From QNZT01 sp964651755 (lineage in GTDB: Bacteria > Campylobacterota > Campylobacteria > Campylobacterales > QNZT01), in NCBI GenBank assembly GCA_964651755.1, contig CAZYZD010000002.1, positions 1 through 60,176 on the forward strand: DNA of 60,176 nucleotides. Reading direction: 5' to 3'. The notes beneath the pieces are model-generated. The model was not told where the DNA came from, made no database searches, and saw only the letters and a program-made list of their open reading frames with translations. The position numbers were made by a program, and so were the translations under genes. This document shows, piece after piece, positions 13,912-22,829 of this stretch (the stretch's first letter is position 1; each line of letters begins with the position of its first letter).

Positions 13912-16558
13912 GCCGGATATACGTACCCTGTTTCTTGGGTTTTCTATTTTTGCATCTTCGGTATGGGGTGCACATGTAAAACCCAATGATTCTTATCTTC
14001 ATACAAAGAGCGATAATATCGATCTAATCATTGCTTCGGAGTACCAAAAAGAGAGTTCTGACATACTTAGTTTTGAAGAGGGACTGCTGCAAACTTATAG
14101 TAAACTTTACGGATATAAACTGGATGATACACTTTATCTTGGGTTGGCTTCATCCAAAAATCAGATAGCCAATGCGTTTTCAACACAAATACCGCTGAAT
14201 ATGCAGATGAATTATATCGGAGGCAGTTTACTTCCGGACTATTTTTCTACAACTTCATGGCTGAAAACGATTTTGATTCATGAAAGTGCGCATAATTTTC
14301 AACTCAATGCCAAACACAATCCTCTGTCAAAAACGGCACATAAAATTTTTAAAAATACACCTGTAACCTGGCTCTATATCGCGCCGCTGTTTCCCGTTCC
14401 AAACCTTATGGAATCCTCTTTTATGCTGGAGGGAAATGCGGTTTTGAACGAATCACTTTTTGACAATGGTGGCAGACTGTACAGCGGTGCTTTTTGGGCA
14501 ATGACACTGACTCAGGCAAAGGCGGGTCTGATTACTCCGCAACGCCTCTATAATGATCATCTTTTTTTCCCTTATGGAACGCATCATTATATTGTGGGAG
14601 GTTTTTTCCAACTTTTTTTAGCGCAGAGATATGGTATAGAAAAGGTAAATCGTTATTTTCTGGCATATTCTGACCAATGGCTTCCTTTTTTTACCAATGC
14701 TGTTTGCAGAAACCATTTTGGTAAAAATTTTGAAACACTGGTTTTTGAATACAAAGAGTGGTTGGGGAAGAAGATGTCAGAATTTCATGAAACTGAAGGC
14801 AAACAGGTAGCTTTTTCCAAATCTTTTACAGCCTTAAACAGTAATAAAAAAGAGATCTTTTTTCTGACGACAGATAACTACAGTGCTCCTGAAATGGTAA
14901 AAATTGATAAAAATAGTACTAAAACAGAAAAAAAAAGAGGAAATTATCTTTTTGGAAAAGCATTCAAGCTAGAGGATAAATACTATACACTGGCATCGGC
15001 ATCTGTAGAAAATGACAAAATTACCATTGCTCTTTTTGATGAAAAAGGAAATCCTCTAAAAGGTTCCCAATCTCAGGCTTTACAGACAATTTTGCCCAAT
15101 GGAGAGAAACTTTACTTTGATGTAGCCCGCTCTTATGATGGGTTACATCTCTATCGTGATAAAAAATTTCTGGGTGTTGTGAACTCTTCGGTAATATCCG
15201 ATGAAGCAGGAAATTATTACTATTTCAGACAGCAAGGTAACAAACGCATTCTTTGTAAAAATAGAGAGTCTCTTTTTACATTTGATGGATATTATGGAAA
15301 AATAGCAGATGTAAACAGCAATGGCAAGATCTATTTTATTGCAAATTCCAAAGCAGGGTCATCGTTATACAGTTGGTATAATGGTGTGCTGGCAAAAGAA
15401 GTGGAGGGAGATGACGTAATCGATGCGAAATTGCTGGATGATCATACCGCATTACTGGCTGTGATGAGGGCAGATGGTATAGCATTTATCAAGACAGAGT
15501 TAAAACCTTATGAAACAAAGGTATATGAACGGCACTACTTTTTTGAAAACAATTATGTAATTGCAAAAAAGCTTGAAACTAAACAGCCAAAATTGACAAC
15601 ATATAATGCCTGGAACAATCTTCATTACAGTGCGCTGACACAAAATGTTGAGGTAACAGAGGATGATGGGATTAACTTCAATATCTCCGCTACATTCAGT
15701 GATCCCCTGGAACGTAATCATCTGCGTATTTTTACATCACGTTATGATGAAGAGAGTATTGCAGGTATTGGTTATGATAACAGTAGTTATCTTCTTAATT
15801 TTGGTGCAGATATATATGGGGTACTTTCTCATGATGAAAATATCAGTGACCGTGGGTTTGGCATTAACGCCTATATGCACTATCCCTGGTACCATCAGAC
15901 ATATACCAGAGGTGATATTCGTCTGAGTATGCATATGGACTCTGACAAAGATGCAAAATCTCCGCTTAATTTAGATATAAATTGGCGTAAAAGCCTGCAG
16001 TTTGGGAATAGTTTTTATCCGGATTTTTATAGTAAAATAGGTCTGTTTACTGTTTATGATCGATCAGATATTGCATATGGTGCACGATTTAGCTATATGA
16101 AAGATCTTTTACATGAACTTTATGCAGGTGCAGATATACACTACGCAAAAAGCAATACAAAGCGTTTTGCCCATAATGAACGCGGTATTTTGATTGATGA
16201 TACTGCATTTTCCGGTATGACAGATTCATCACGTTTTGTTATGCCTTCTCTCAGCCGTGAAATATATGCAAAAGAGGCATTTAAAGCTGAAGTTTCTCTT
16301 GCCAAAGTATTGGAATTTAGCAAATACTATTTTTCTTTTCCACTCTCTTTGCGCAGAGAAGTGTTGTATGGAAAGTATCGTTATTTTAATTTAAAAGGAA
16401 ATGAAAAAGAATATGATTTTTCTGAATATACAGTAGGGCTGACATTGGAACTTCTTGTATTGCATAAACTTCCGTTACCTATCAGTTTTGAGTGGTTGAA
16501 AAATGATGATCTTAAAGATGCTAATAATTTCCGTATGATAGTTGATTTGCAGTTTTAA
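13877..16558 (+). CDS. Outer-membrane protein: HExxH peptidase-like domain, probable propeller, C-terminal beta-barrel
   Basis: Up to 893 residues. A signal peptide (about 16-31, ending SSVWGA) leads to a domain with HESAHNFQ (His135, Glu136, His139) and a downstream LEGNA (Glu185), the zinc-ligand set of gluzincin-like metallopeptidases. About residues 310-580 are short repeated strands resembling a TolB/PD40-type propeller. From about 600 there are alternating amphipathic strands that end in Phe (DLQF), the BAM signal of outer-membrane barrels. The start is uncertain: TTG at 13877 gives the full length, while TTG at 13895 or 13898 would suit the signal peptide better. It overlaps the antiporter end. 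Substrate is unknown. Confidence 0.72.
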   Translation: MFWKTVLLHLSKPDIRTLFLGFSIFASSVWGAHVKPNDSYLHTKSDNIDLIIASEYQKESSDILSFEEGLLQTYSKLYGYKLDDTLYLGLASSKNQIANAFSTQIPLNMQMNYIGGSLLPDYFSTTSWLKTILIHESAHNFQLNAKHNPLSKTAHKIFKNTPVTWLYIAPLFPVPNLMESSFMLEGNAVLNESLFDNGGRLYSGAFWAMTLTQAKAGLITPQRLYNDHLFFPYGTHHYIVGGFFQLFLAQRYGIEKVNRYFLAYSDQWLPFFTNAVCRNHFGKNFETLVFEYKEWLGKKMSEFHETEGKQVAFSKSFTALNSNKKEIFFLTTDNYSAPEMVKIDKNSTKTEKKRGNYLFGKAFKLEDKYYTLASASVENDKITIALFDEKGNPLKGSQSQALQTILPNGEKLYFDVARSYDGLHLYRDKKFLGVVNSSVISDEAGNYYYFRQQGNKRILCKNRESLFTFDGYYGKIADVNSNGKIYFIANSKAGSSLYSWYNGVLAKEVEGDDVIDAKLLDDHTALLAVMRADGIAFIKTELKPYETKVYERHYFFENNYVIAKKLETKQPKLTTYNAWNNLHYSALTQNVEVTEDDGINFNISATFSDPLERNHLRIFTSRYDEESIAGIGYDNSSYLLNFGADIYGVLSHDENISDRGFGINAYMHYPWYHQTYTRGDIRLSMHMDSDKDAKSPLNLDINWRKSLQFGNSFYPDFYSKIGLFTVYDRSDIAYGARFSYMKDLLHELYAGADIHYAKSNTKRFAHNERGILIDDTAFSGMTDSSRFVMPSLSREIYAKEAFKAEVSLAKVLEFSKYYFSFPLSLRREVLYGKYRYFNLKGNEKEYDFSEYTVGLTLELLVLHKLPLPISFEWLKNDDLKDANNFRMIVDLQF

Positions 16559-18429
16559 TCCAGTTTTGGAATTTTTTTATCTTCTTGTGTATTATTTTGC
16601 TCTAGTGGAGTAAAAAGTTCCGGATGGGTAATATTCTCTTTTCCTATATATCCCAGTTCTATAAGTTTGTTATATACCAATGAGACCATCTCACCCGCCG
16701 CAGAACCACCATGCCCACCATGCTCTATGATAGCGGTAATGATATACTGAGGATTTTCATACGGGGCAAAAGTAGTAAACCATGCGTGCGATTTCTGATA
16801 ATATTTCAGTTCATCTTCACTCATACGCTCTTTCTCTTCCTGTGGTATGCCGATAACCTGAGAAGTTCCGGTTTTACCTGCCATAGTCACAGCAGCTATA
16901 TTATGTTTAAATGCAGTCCCTCTTGGGTGGTTACATACTTCATACATTGCCTGCCGGATCATTGGAAGTGCATTCTTTTCACTTTCTGTAAATACTGATG
17001 TTGCATGAAATGTGATGTTGATTTCATCTATTGTTTTCAGAAAATGGGGTAGGGGAACCTCTCCTGTTGCAACAGTTGCCGTATAGGTTGCTATTTGAAT
17101 TGGAGTAACAAGAAAATTCCCTTGTCCGATTACGGTATTTAATGTTTCCCCTCTGTACCATGCCTCTCCAAATTTTTGTACTTTCCAATTTCTATCCGGG
17201 ACGGTACCTATAAATTCTCCAGGAAGATCGATACCTGTTTTTTTTCCAAATCCATATCGCTTTAAATCAGTTGATATTTTATCGATTCCAACACGAAGTC
17301 CACCTTTGTAAAAATAGACATCACAACTTTCGCGAATTGCTTTTATCATATCTGTTGCACCGTGTCCCCATTGGTTCCAACAGCGAAATTTACGTCTTCC
17401 AAGTTCCATTTCTCCACTGCAGAGGAACTCTTCAGTGGGACTTATGAGACCGGAGTTTAAAAAGCTGAGTGCTACTGCAGGTTTTGTGGATGAGCCCGGA
17501 GGATAAAGACCTCTGGTAAATTTGTTAGTAAAAGGATGGTCAAGATCTGTAATCATTTTTTGCCACTCTTTTTGGCTGATTCCCTGAACAAAGTGATTGA
17601 TATCATAGGTGGGATAGCTTCCTGCAGCCAAGATCTCACCATTTTTTGCATTCATAACAATCAATGCACCGCTCTGATTTCCGAAAATAGTTGCAATAAA
17701 CTGTTGTAGTTTAATGTCTATAGTAAGTTTGATATTATGATTTTGGGGATCCTTTTCAAGGAGTGTTTCTACTGGCTTATTGGATGCAGTAACTTTTAGA
17801 ATCTTTTTCCCCAACTCGCCTTCCAATACTTTGTTGTAATATTTTTCAATACCACTCTTCCCTACAATAGAAACGCGTTTGGCAACTTCGTCACCTTCTA
17901 TATCTTTTTTGTTTGGTCTTGAAACATAGCCTATGATGTGAGATGCAAGCTCTCCGTAGGGATAAAAACGTTTAGAAGCAGGTTTGATAACAATTTTTTC
18001 ATTTTTGGCAAGTTTGACAAAAGAACTGATTACTTTATCATATGGGATAAAAGGGATAATCGTAATTGGATCATGATTATAAGGGCTGTCATTTTTTAGA
18101 TATTTGGATTTTAATTTTTCCAGTTTGTATTCCGGGAAAAATGTGGTGATTTGTGAAAGCGCTTTGTGTAGTGTCTCTTGTTGCCCTTTTTTGCCTAAGT
18201 GCGCTTTTAGCGCGATACTAAAACCAAGTTTACTAATTGCAAGCAAAGCATTGTTGCGATCACGTATCTCCCCTCTTGTAGGTAAAAGATATTCGGTATT
18301 GATCATATTTTGCATAGCAAGTTCTTCATAGTATTTATTAGACTTTATACTTATATAGTAAAGTCTTGACAGAAGTACTATCCAGAAAAGAACAAATAAA
18401 AAGAAAATTATCTTGATACGTTCTTTCAT
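16555..18429 (-). CDS. mrdA: Penicillin-binding protein 2 (elongation transpeptidase)
   Basis: Transpeptidase of the rod-shape elongasome. There is one N-terminal membrane helix (about 7-25), a dimerisation domain, then the transpeptidase domain with SSTK (Ser313 nucleophile, Lys316), SCD (368-370) and KTGTS (519-523). The length (624 aa) is normal. It is the last gene of a ten-gene envelope run on this strand. Its ATG overlaps the stop of the small membrane protein upstream, and its 3' end overlaps the convergent barrel gene by 4 bp. Confidence 0.96.
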   Translation of the reverse strand: MKERIKIIFFLFVLFWIVLLSRLYYISIKSNKYYEELAMQNMINTEYLLPTRGEIRDRNNALLAISKLGFSIALKAHLGKKGQQETLHKALSQITTFFPEYKLEKLKSKYLKNDSPYNHDPITIIPFIPYDKVISSFVKLAKNEKIVIKPASKRFYPYGELASHIIGYVSRPNKKDIEGDEVAKRVSIVGKSGIEKYYNKVLEGELGKKILKVTASNKPVETLLEKDPQNHNIKLTIDIKLQQFIATIFGNQSGALIVMNAKNGEILAAGSYPTYDINHFVQGISQKEWQKMITDLDHPFTNKFTRGLYPPGSSTKPAVALSFLNSGLISPTEEFLCSGEMELGRRKFRCWNQWGHGATDMIKAIRESCDVYFYKGGLRVGIDKISTDLKRYGFGKKTGIDLPGEFIGTVPDRNWKVQKFGEAWYRGETLNTVIGQGNFLVTPIQIATYTATVATGEVPLPHFLKTIDEINITFHATSVFTESEKNALPMIRQAMYEVCNHPRGTAFKHNIAAVTMAGKTGTSQVIGIPQEEKERMSEDELKYYQKSHAWFTTFAPYENPQYIITAIIEHGGHGGSAAGEMVSLVYNKLIELGYIGKENITHPELFTPLEQNNTQEDKKIPKLD

Positions 18430-18920
18430 GAAATCAATACCAAAATAAAGAGATCTGTTGCCATATAGATGAAATATACCGGATCAAATGAGGGTAAATT
18501 AATGTTGAATAAAAATGCAAGAAAAAGATTGAAAAGATAGTATCCCAGGTAAGCATAAAGAACATAGATAAGATAGATACAAACAGTACAGTTGATAGCA
18601 GTTTCAATTTTCGGTGCCAGAAATAAGTGATAGAAAGTAGCCAATAATATAAAAGAGAAAAGAATCATTTCCCTGTCGATTTCAAAATAGAGCGTATAGA
18701 GAAAGAAAAGACCAATATAAAAATAGGACTTTTTGTCTGTATGGTATTTGCGCCAGAAATAAAAACCTATACCCAGTAATGGTGATAAATAAAGATAGAT
18801 TGTTCCCATAGACTCGTAAAAAAGTGCTGCACAAAACAGCAGAAGAGCTATGAGAGGTTGTAGATTAAAGCGACTTCGTCGCAGATAGGAAAATGTTTGC
18901 ATTTGACACAGTCTGCCCAT
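18426..18920 (-). CDS. Small polytopic membrane protein, possible MreD-like partner of PBP2
   Basis: About five hydrophobic segments in 164 aa and no sequence motif I can name. Position directly before mrdA (ATGA overlap) is where mreD stands in many bacteria, and length and topology fit MreD, so a role in the elongation complex is inferred. The ATG at 18920 has GGAA 9 nt upstream but makes the gene overlap the GNAT gene by 73 bp. The internal ATG at 18902 is an alternative. Confidence 0.6.
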   Translation of the reverse strand: MGRLCQMQTFSYLRRSRFNLQPLIALLLFCAALFYESMGTIYLYLSPLLGIGFYFWRKYHTDKKSYFYIGLFFLYTLYFEIDREMILFSFILLATFYHLFLAPKIETAINCTVCIYLIYVLYAYLGYYLFNLFLAFLFNINLPSFDPVYFIYMATDLFILVLIS

Positions 18921-19315
18921 ATTTTATGTTCCGGAAGGGATTCTTTTGGAATCTCAGAAAAACCAAGTTTTTCAAAAAAACGTTGCTCGTAAGTTAAGGT
19001 AAAAAGACGTTCTACCCCCAATATTTTGGCTTCTTCGATGCATTGTGTTACAAGTTTACCGCCAATACCATGCCCACGCATTTTTTCGGCGACAATCAAA
19101 CTTCTGATCTCCGCAAGAGTAGGAGTATGTATATGCAATGCGGTAAAACCGATAACTTCATCCTGCTTTTTCGCAAGGGTGTAGGAGCGGATGTTGGTTG
19201 CTATTTCATCATCGGATCTGAAAAGAATTTTACCTGATTTTACTTCAGGAAGTACCAGTTCCTGCATCTGTGCAATAGTATTGAGTTTGGGTTTTTGATA
19301 AAGAATCTCAGACAT
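18848..19315 (-). CDS. GNAT acetyltransferase, probable short-form N-acetylglutamate synthase
   Basis: GNAT fold with the acetyl-CoA motif A (EIRSLIVAEKMRGHGIGGKL, Arg/Gly loop at about 74-93). The C-terminus has the Cys pattern IWADCVKCKHFPICDE (C-x2-C-x5-C), which I associate with short ArgA-like NAGS proteins, so arginine biosynthesis is inferred. A GTG at 19321 would add two residues; the ATG at 19315 lies just inside the engB 3' end and is preferred. It sits in the envelope operon without an obvious functional tie. Confidence 0.7.
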   Translation of the reverse strand: MSEILYQKPKLNTIAQMQELVLPEVKSGKILFRSDDEIATNIRSYTLAKKQDEVIGFTALHIHTPTLAEIRSLIVAEKMRGHGIGGKLVTQCIEEAKILGVERLFTLTYEQRFFEKLGFSEIPKESLPEHKIWADCVKCKHFPICDEVALIYNLS

Positions 19316-19919
19316 TTTCACACTTTTTCATAAAGAGTTTTTCAAAAACTTTTGCAGTTGCTTCCGCGATACCGCTCTTTTTCAAATTTGAGACAATCAT
19401 TGCATCTGGCTCTATCTTTTTTAAAGCGGATTTTCCTTTTTGGTTTAACTTATCTCCTTTGGTAAAGATAATTAAAATCTCCTGATCTCCCCGTTTGATT
19501 GACTGAAGATATTCATAAACATCCTTGTCAATTTGCATATGAGGATGTCTGGCATCCTGTAAAAGGATAAACAGGCGTATGGCACTTCGTTTAGTGATAA
19601 ATTCACTTAAACTTTTTTGCCAACTTGCTTTTTCTGTTTTGGAGACTTTTGCATATCCAAATCCCGGTAAATCTACTATACGAGCTTGATATTTTTCGCC
19701 ATTACAGTCAAATGTAATGCTAAAAAAGTTTATAAGGCGGGTTTTACCCGGAGTTGCAGAACTCTTTGCAAGATTTTTACGATTTGTCAAAGAGTTTATA
19801 AAACTACTTTTACCTACATTGCTGCGTCCGATAACTGCAATCTCACTGAGGTCTTCGGGCAATGCCTGTGATATATTTGCAGCAGATGTAATAAAATTTG
19901 CTTCGGTGATTTTAAGCAT
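19308..19919 (-). CDS. engB: Ribosome biogenesis GTPase EngB/YsxC (YihA)
   Basis: Essential GTPase for late 50S assembly. G1 is GRSNVGKSSF (about 31-40), G3 is DLPGFGYA, and G4 is TKGDKLN, the family's T-K-x-D form. The length (203 aa) is normal. It is 3 bp downstream of the lptA stop, and the downstream GNAT gene starts inside its 3' end. Confidence 0.97.
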   Translation of the reverse strand: MLKITEANFITSAANISQALPEDLSEIAVIGRSNVGKSSFINSLTNRKNLAKSSATPGKTRLINFFSITFDCNGEKYQARIVDLPGFGYAKVSKTEKASWQKSLSEFITKRSAIRLFILLQDARHPHMQIDKDVYEYLQSIKRGDQEILIIFTKGDKLNQKGKSALKKIEPDAMIVSNLKKSGIAEATAKVFEKLFMKKCENV

Positions 19920-19922
19920 AAA

Positions 19923-20375
19923 CTACTCTTCTACTGTGAAAGTGAATTTAACAGGTCTGTTTCTTTTGCCTGAAATAGTTGTTTTTCCGCTGGTACGGTC
20001 AATGACGATTTTTTCTCCCTGAAGTGTTTTATCAGTTATTTTTTCTTTAAGAAATACATTTCCCTGTGCGATATAACGTTTTTGTTTAGGATCATAAATA
20101 ATCTCATTTCCGGTACCGACAAAGTGTTGTGTTTTGGTTCTGATATCAAAAGTGACATTTCCGGTAAGTTTATAACGAAGAGGTTTGTTCTCTTTGTCAA
20201 AAGTGATTAAGAGTTTATCTGCCTTGATATCATCCTTACCTTTTGTCACATGTACATGACCGCTTAAAATAGAAATTTTTTTATTTTCATATGCTTCAAA
20301 ATGGTCTGCTGTAACAGTAATCTTTTCAGCAAAAAGTAAAAAAGTGGTACAGAAAAGTAAAAAAAGTATTTTCAA
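19923..20375 (-). CDS. lptA: LPS transport periplasmic protein LptA
   Basis: OstA-like periplasmic bridge of the Lpt machine. A signal peptide (1-16) is followed by the typical beta-jellyroll strands (ITVTADHFEAYENK, SGHVHVTKG). At 150 aa it is the compact form usual in this phylum. It lies 3 bp after lptC and belongs with lptC and kdsC in this run, and with the LptF-family permease at 37643. Confidence 0.88.
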   Translation of the reverse strand: MKILFLLFCTTFLLFAEKITVTADHFEAYENKKISILSGHVHVTKGKDDIKADKLLITFDKENKPLRYKLTGNVTFDIRTKTQHFVGTGNEIIYDPKQKRYIAQGNVFLKEKITDKTLQGEKIVIDRTSGKTTISGKRNRPVKFTFTVEE

Positions 20376-20378
20376 TGG

Positions 20379-20900
20379 TTACTGATCCTCTTCAATCGTA
20401 AAAACGATATTTTTGGCTTTGATTTCTCCAGATTTTGCATCATATACCAGGTAACTTCCTTCTGCTGTGGAACTATTGTACTCAAGGAAAAAAGGTGTAT
20501 GTGATACGACACGTTCTGTATCTGTATTATACACTAAATCGTCACTTTTTAAAAGGAAAGTGGCATTAGAACGGTAAAGAACGTTATTAATAAGATGCAG
20601 GATGTTTTGTCTGTAGACTGCTTTGTCTGCTTTGAGTGTATCGTTGTGATCTTCAAAATAGAGTATACTGTAGATATCATACAATTCATTACGTTCTTTA
20701 TAGGCAAGTGCTTTGGATGCTTCTAGTTTTCCTTTAAGACCTTCTGTTGTAATAAGATAAGCATTTAGCTGCTCAAAAGTAATATCACTGAAGTCAATTT
20801 TTGGCTGTTTGATCTCCAGTGTTATAGGTTCCTGTGTACTTAAAAAAGTAATCTCCATAATCAAAAGGAGTAAAATAATGGCAAAGATTTTTACAGCCAC
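20379..20900 (-). CDS. lptC: LPS export protein LptC
   Basis: Single-pass inner-membrane protein with a short N-terminal anchor (about 4-20) and a periplasmic beta-jellyroll, transferring LPS from LptBFG to LptA. Strand patterns such as DDLVYNTDTERVVSHTPFF are typical. The start overlaps the kdsC 3' end by 10 bp, the common kdsC-lptC-lptA order of Gram-negatives. Confidence 0.85.
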   Translation of the reverse strand: MAVKIFAIILLLLIMEITFLSTQEPITLEIKQPKIDFSDITFEQLNAYLITTEGLKGKLEASKALAYKERNELYDIYSILYFEDHNDTLKADKAVYRQNILHLINNVLYRSNATFLLKSDDLVYNTDTERVVSHTPFFLEYNSSTAEGSYLVYDAKSGEIKAKNIVFTIEEDQ

Positions 20901-21385
20901 AGTTTTAGAAACTCCTCTTGTAAATTTTCTTCTTCTACGAGGATATCAATCATTTCACGTACGCAAGCATCTCCCCCTTTTCTCGAGAGTACTGTTTGTA
21001 CACTCTTTTGAATATATGCTGCTCCGTCGGCGGGAGTAAAAGAGCGTTTTGCAGATTTTAGCATATGGTAATCATTCAAATCATCACCTATAACGGCAAC
21101 ATTGTCGAATGTTAGATTCTCTTTTTCCAGAATCTCTTCTAGTTTTTGCTGTTTGTTGTTCACACCCTGAAAAAAATATTTTATACCTAACTCTTTTGCC
21201 CGGCGTTCTACAATTTTTGATTTTCTGCCTGTAATGATGGCAGCCATTCTACCCATACGAATCCAGGTAACAATTGCCAGACCATCTTTGACATGAAAAG
21301 ACTTTATCTCATCTTCATGTTGGGTATATGTGATAGCTCCGTTAGTCATGCATCCGTCTACATCAAGAACAAGTAGTTTGATCAT
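20891..21385 (-). CDS. kdsC: 3-deoxy-D-manno-octulosonate 8-phosphate phosphatase
   Basis: HAD-type C0 phosphatase releasing Kdo for lipid A core synthesis. The nucleophile motif LDVDGCMTNG lies at about 6-15 and GDDLNDYHML supplies motif IV; there is no cap domain, as in KdsC. The length (164 aa) is normal. The ATG overlaps the hisB stop by 4 bp. Confidence 0.92.
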   Translation of the reverse strand: MIKLLVLDVDGCMTNGAITYTQHEDEIKSFHVKDGLAIVTWIRMGRMAAIITGRKSKIVERRAKELGIKYFFQGVNNKQQKLEEILEKENLTFDNVAVIGDDLNDYHMLKSAKRSFTPADGAAYIQKSVQTVLSRKGGDACVREMIDILVEEENLQEEFLKLWL

Positions 21386-21954
21386 AAAATACCCTTGGTA
21401 CTTGGCACACCGATTCTCTCATTTTTTGCAACTGCACGTCTAAGCGCAACAGCAAAAGATTTAAATGCGGCTTCTACGATATGGTGACGGTTTTTCCCCC
21501 TCAGACAGACAATATGTGCAGTAATACCTGCATTGAAACAGAGGGCTCTGAAAAATTCTTCGACAAGTTCTGTATCAAAATCGCCGATTTTATCGGAAAT
21601 GTCTACTTCAAAATGTAAAAATGGGCGATTGCTTAAATCAAGTGCTGTATTGACACTTGCTTCATCCATAACAACAGTTGCTTCACCGTATCGTTCAACA
21701 TTTTCTATAGGAAAGATCTCTTTTTTTAATGCTTCTCCGAGTACAATTCCTGTATCTTCAACACTGTGATGAAAGTCGATGTGCGTATCACCTTTGCAGA
21801 GAAGTTCCAGATCAAGCAGACCATGTTTGCTGAAAGCTTCTAGCATATGATCAAAAAAACCAATACCTGTTTTGATTTCGTTTTTTCCTGTTCCATAGAG
21901 ATCAAGTGTTGCTTTTATCTGTGTCTCTTTGGTTATTCTCTCTATTGTAGTCAT
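21382..21954 (-). CDS. hisB: Imidazoleglycerol-phosphate dehydratase
   Basis: Monofunctional IGPD (190 aa, no phosphatase part), sixth step of histidine synthesis. The manganese-binding motifs GFFDHML (about 32-38), DxHHSVED (HHSVEDT) and CLRGKNRHHIVEAAFKS are intact. It is a histidine gene inside an envelope operon, 3 bp after rlpA, an arrangement that has no metabolic logic of its own. Confidence 0.97.
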   Translation of the reverse strand: MTTIERITKETQIKATLDLYGTGKNEIKTGIGFFDHMLEAFSKHGLLDLELLCKGDTHIDFHHSVEDTGIVLGEALKKEIFPIENVERYGEATVVMDEASVNTALDLSNRPFLHFEVDISDKIGDFDTELVEEFFRALCFNAGITAHIVCLRGKNRHHIVEAAFKSFAVALRRAVAKNERIGVPSTKGIL

Positions 21955-21957
21955 TTT

Positions 21958-22827
21958 TTAATTCCTTACGACGAAGGCATCTTTATAGCCATATCGTTTC
22001 ATGTATTCTCTGGCTTCTTCCATGCTTTGAAAACCGCTGATCAATATACTGTATATCGGTTGATTGCCAATTTTTTTTCTTTTAATCTGTATGGGATGCT
22101 TTTGTACTATATTATAGCATTTTCTTTTAAAAGCGAGTGCTTTTTCTTCATCACTGAAAGAGGCTATCTGGATATTGAATATGCCTGAAACTTGTTTTGG
22201 ACTACTCTCTTTTTGTTTATTTTCAGAAGAGAGATCTGTTTTTAAGGAGAGTATATCGGCTTTTGTTTTAGATGGTAATTTTTTATGTGCATATTGGCTG
22301 GCACTTTCATCAAAACTAATTACTTCTAATTCAACTTTTGCTGTACCGTGTTTTACTACACCTATTTCCTGGGCTGCTTGATAGGAAAGGTCGATAATGC
22401 GGTCTTTGACAAAAGGACCTCTGTCATTGATACGAACAATAGTACTGCGTTTGTTAGCAAGGTTGGTTACTTTGACCATGGTATTGATGGGTAAAGTTTT
22501 GTGCGCAGCAGTATGATCATACATATTGTAATACTCTCCGTTGGAAGTTTGTGCACCGTGAAAATTTGGACCATACCAGCTGGCAGTACCATAAAATTTT
22601 TCTCCAACTCTTACGGTAGTAGGGCAGTATTCTACCCCGTTGACACAGTAAGGTTTCATAGTGGCACGGTACATATTTTTACTGGTAATAGGTTTTTGTA
22701 CAGGAGGTCTGTATTCTGGAACAGTATGTGAGTAATTATAGTCGTCTACAGGGACAAAAGGGTTTTGTATATTGCTGCAGGCAGTAAACAATATAAGAGG
22801 CAGTGTTACAAAAAACAGACTTTTCAT
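21958..22827 (-). CDS. rlpA: Septal ring lytic transglycosylase RlpA, lipoprotein
   Basis: Outer-membrane lipoprotein that cleaves denuded glycan strands. The lipobox LFTAC puts the lipidated Cys at residue 17. The double-psi beta-barrel carries GTASWYGPNFHGAQTSNGE and INDRGPFVKDRIIDLS with the catalytic Asp/His positions. A C-terminal SPOR domain (about 212-289, IQIASF) binds naked glycan. It is 2 bp downstream of mltD, so two peptidoglycan hydrolases are co-expressed. Confidence 0.95.
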   Translation of the reverse strand: MKSLFFVTLPLILFTACSNIQNPFVPVDDYNYSHTVPEYRPPVQKPITSKNMYRATMKPYCVNGVEYCPTTVRVGEKFYGTASWYGPNFHGAQTSNGEYYNMYDHTAAHKTLPINTMVKVTNLANKRSTIVRINDRGPFVKDRIIDLSYQAAQEIGVVKHGTAKVELEVISFDESASQYAHKKLPSKTKADILSLKTDLSSENKQKESSPKQVSGIFNIQIASFSDEEKALAFKRKCYNIVQKHPIQIKRKKIGNQPIYSILISGFQSMEEAREYMKRYGYKDAFVVRN

Positions 22828-22829
22828 CG

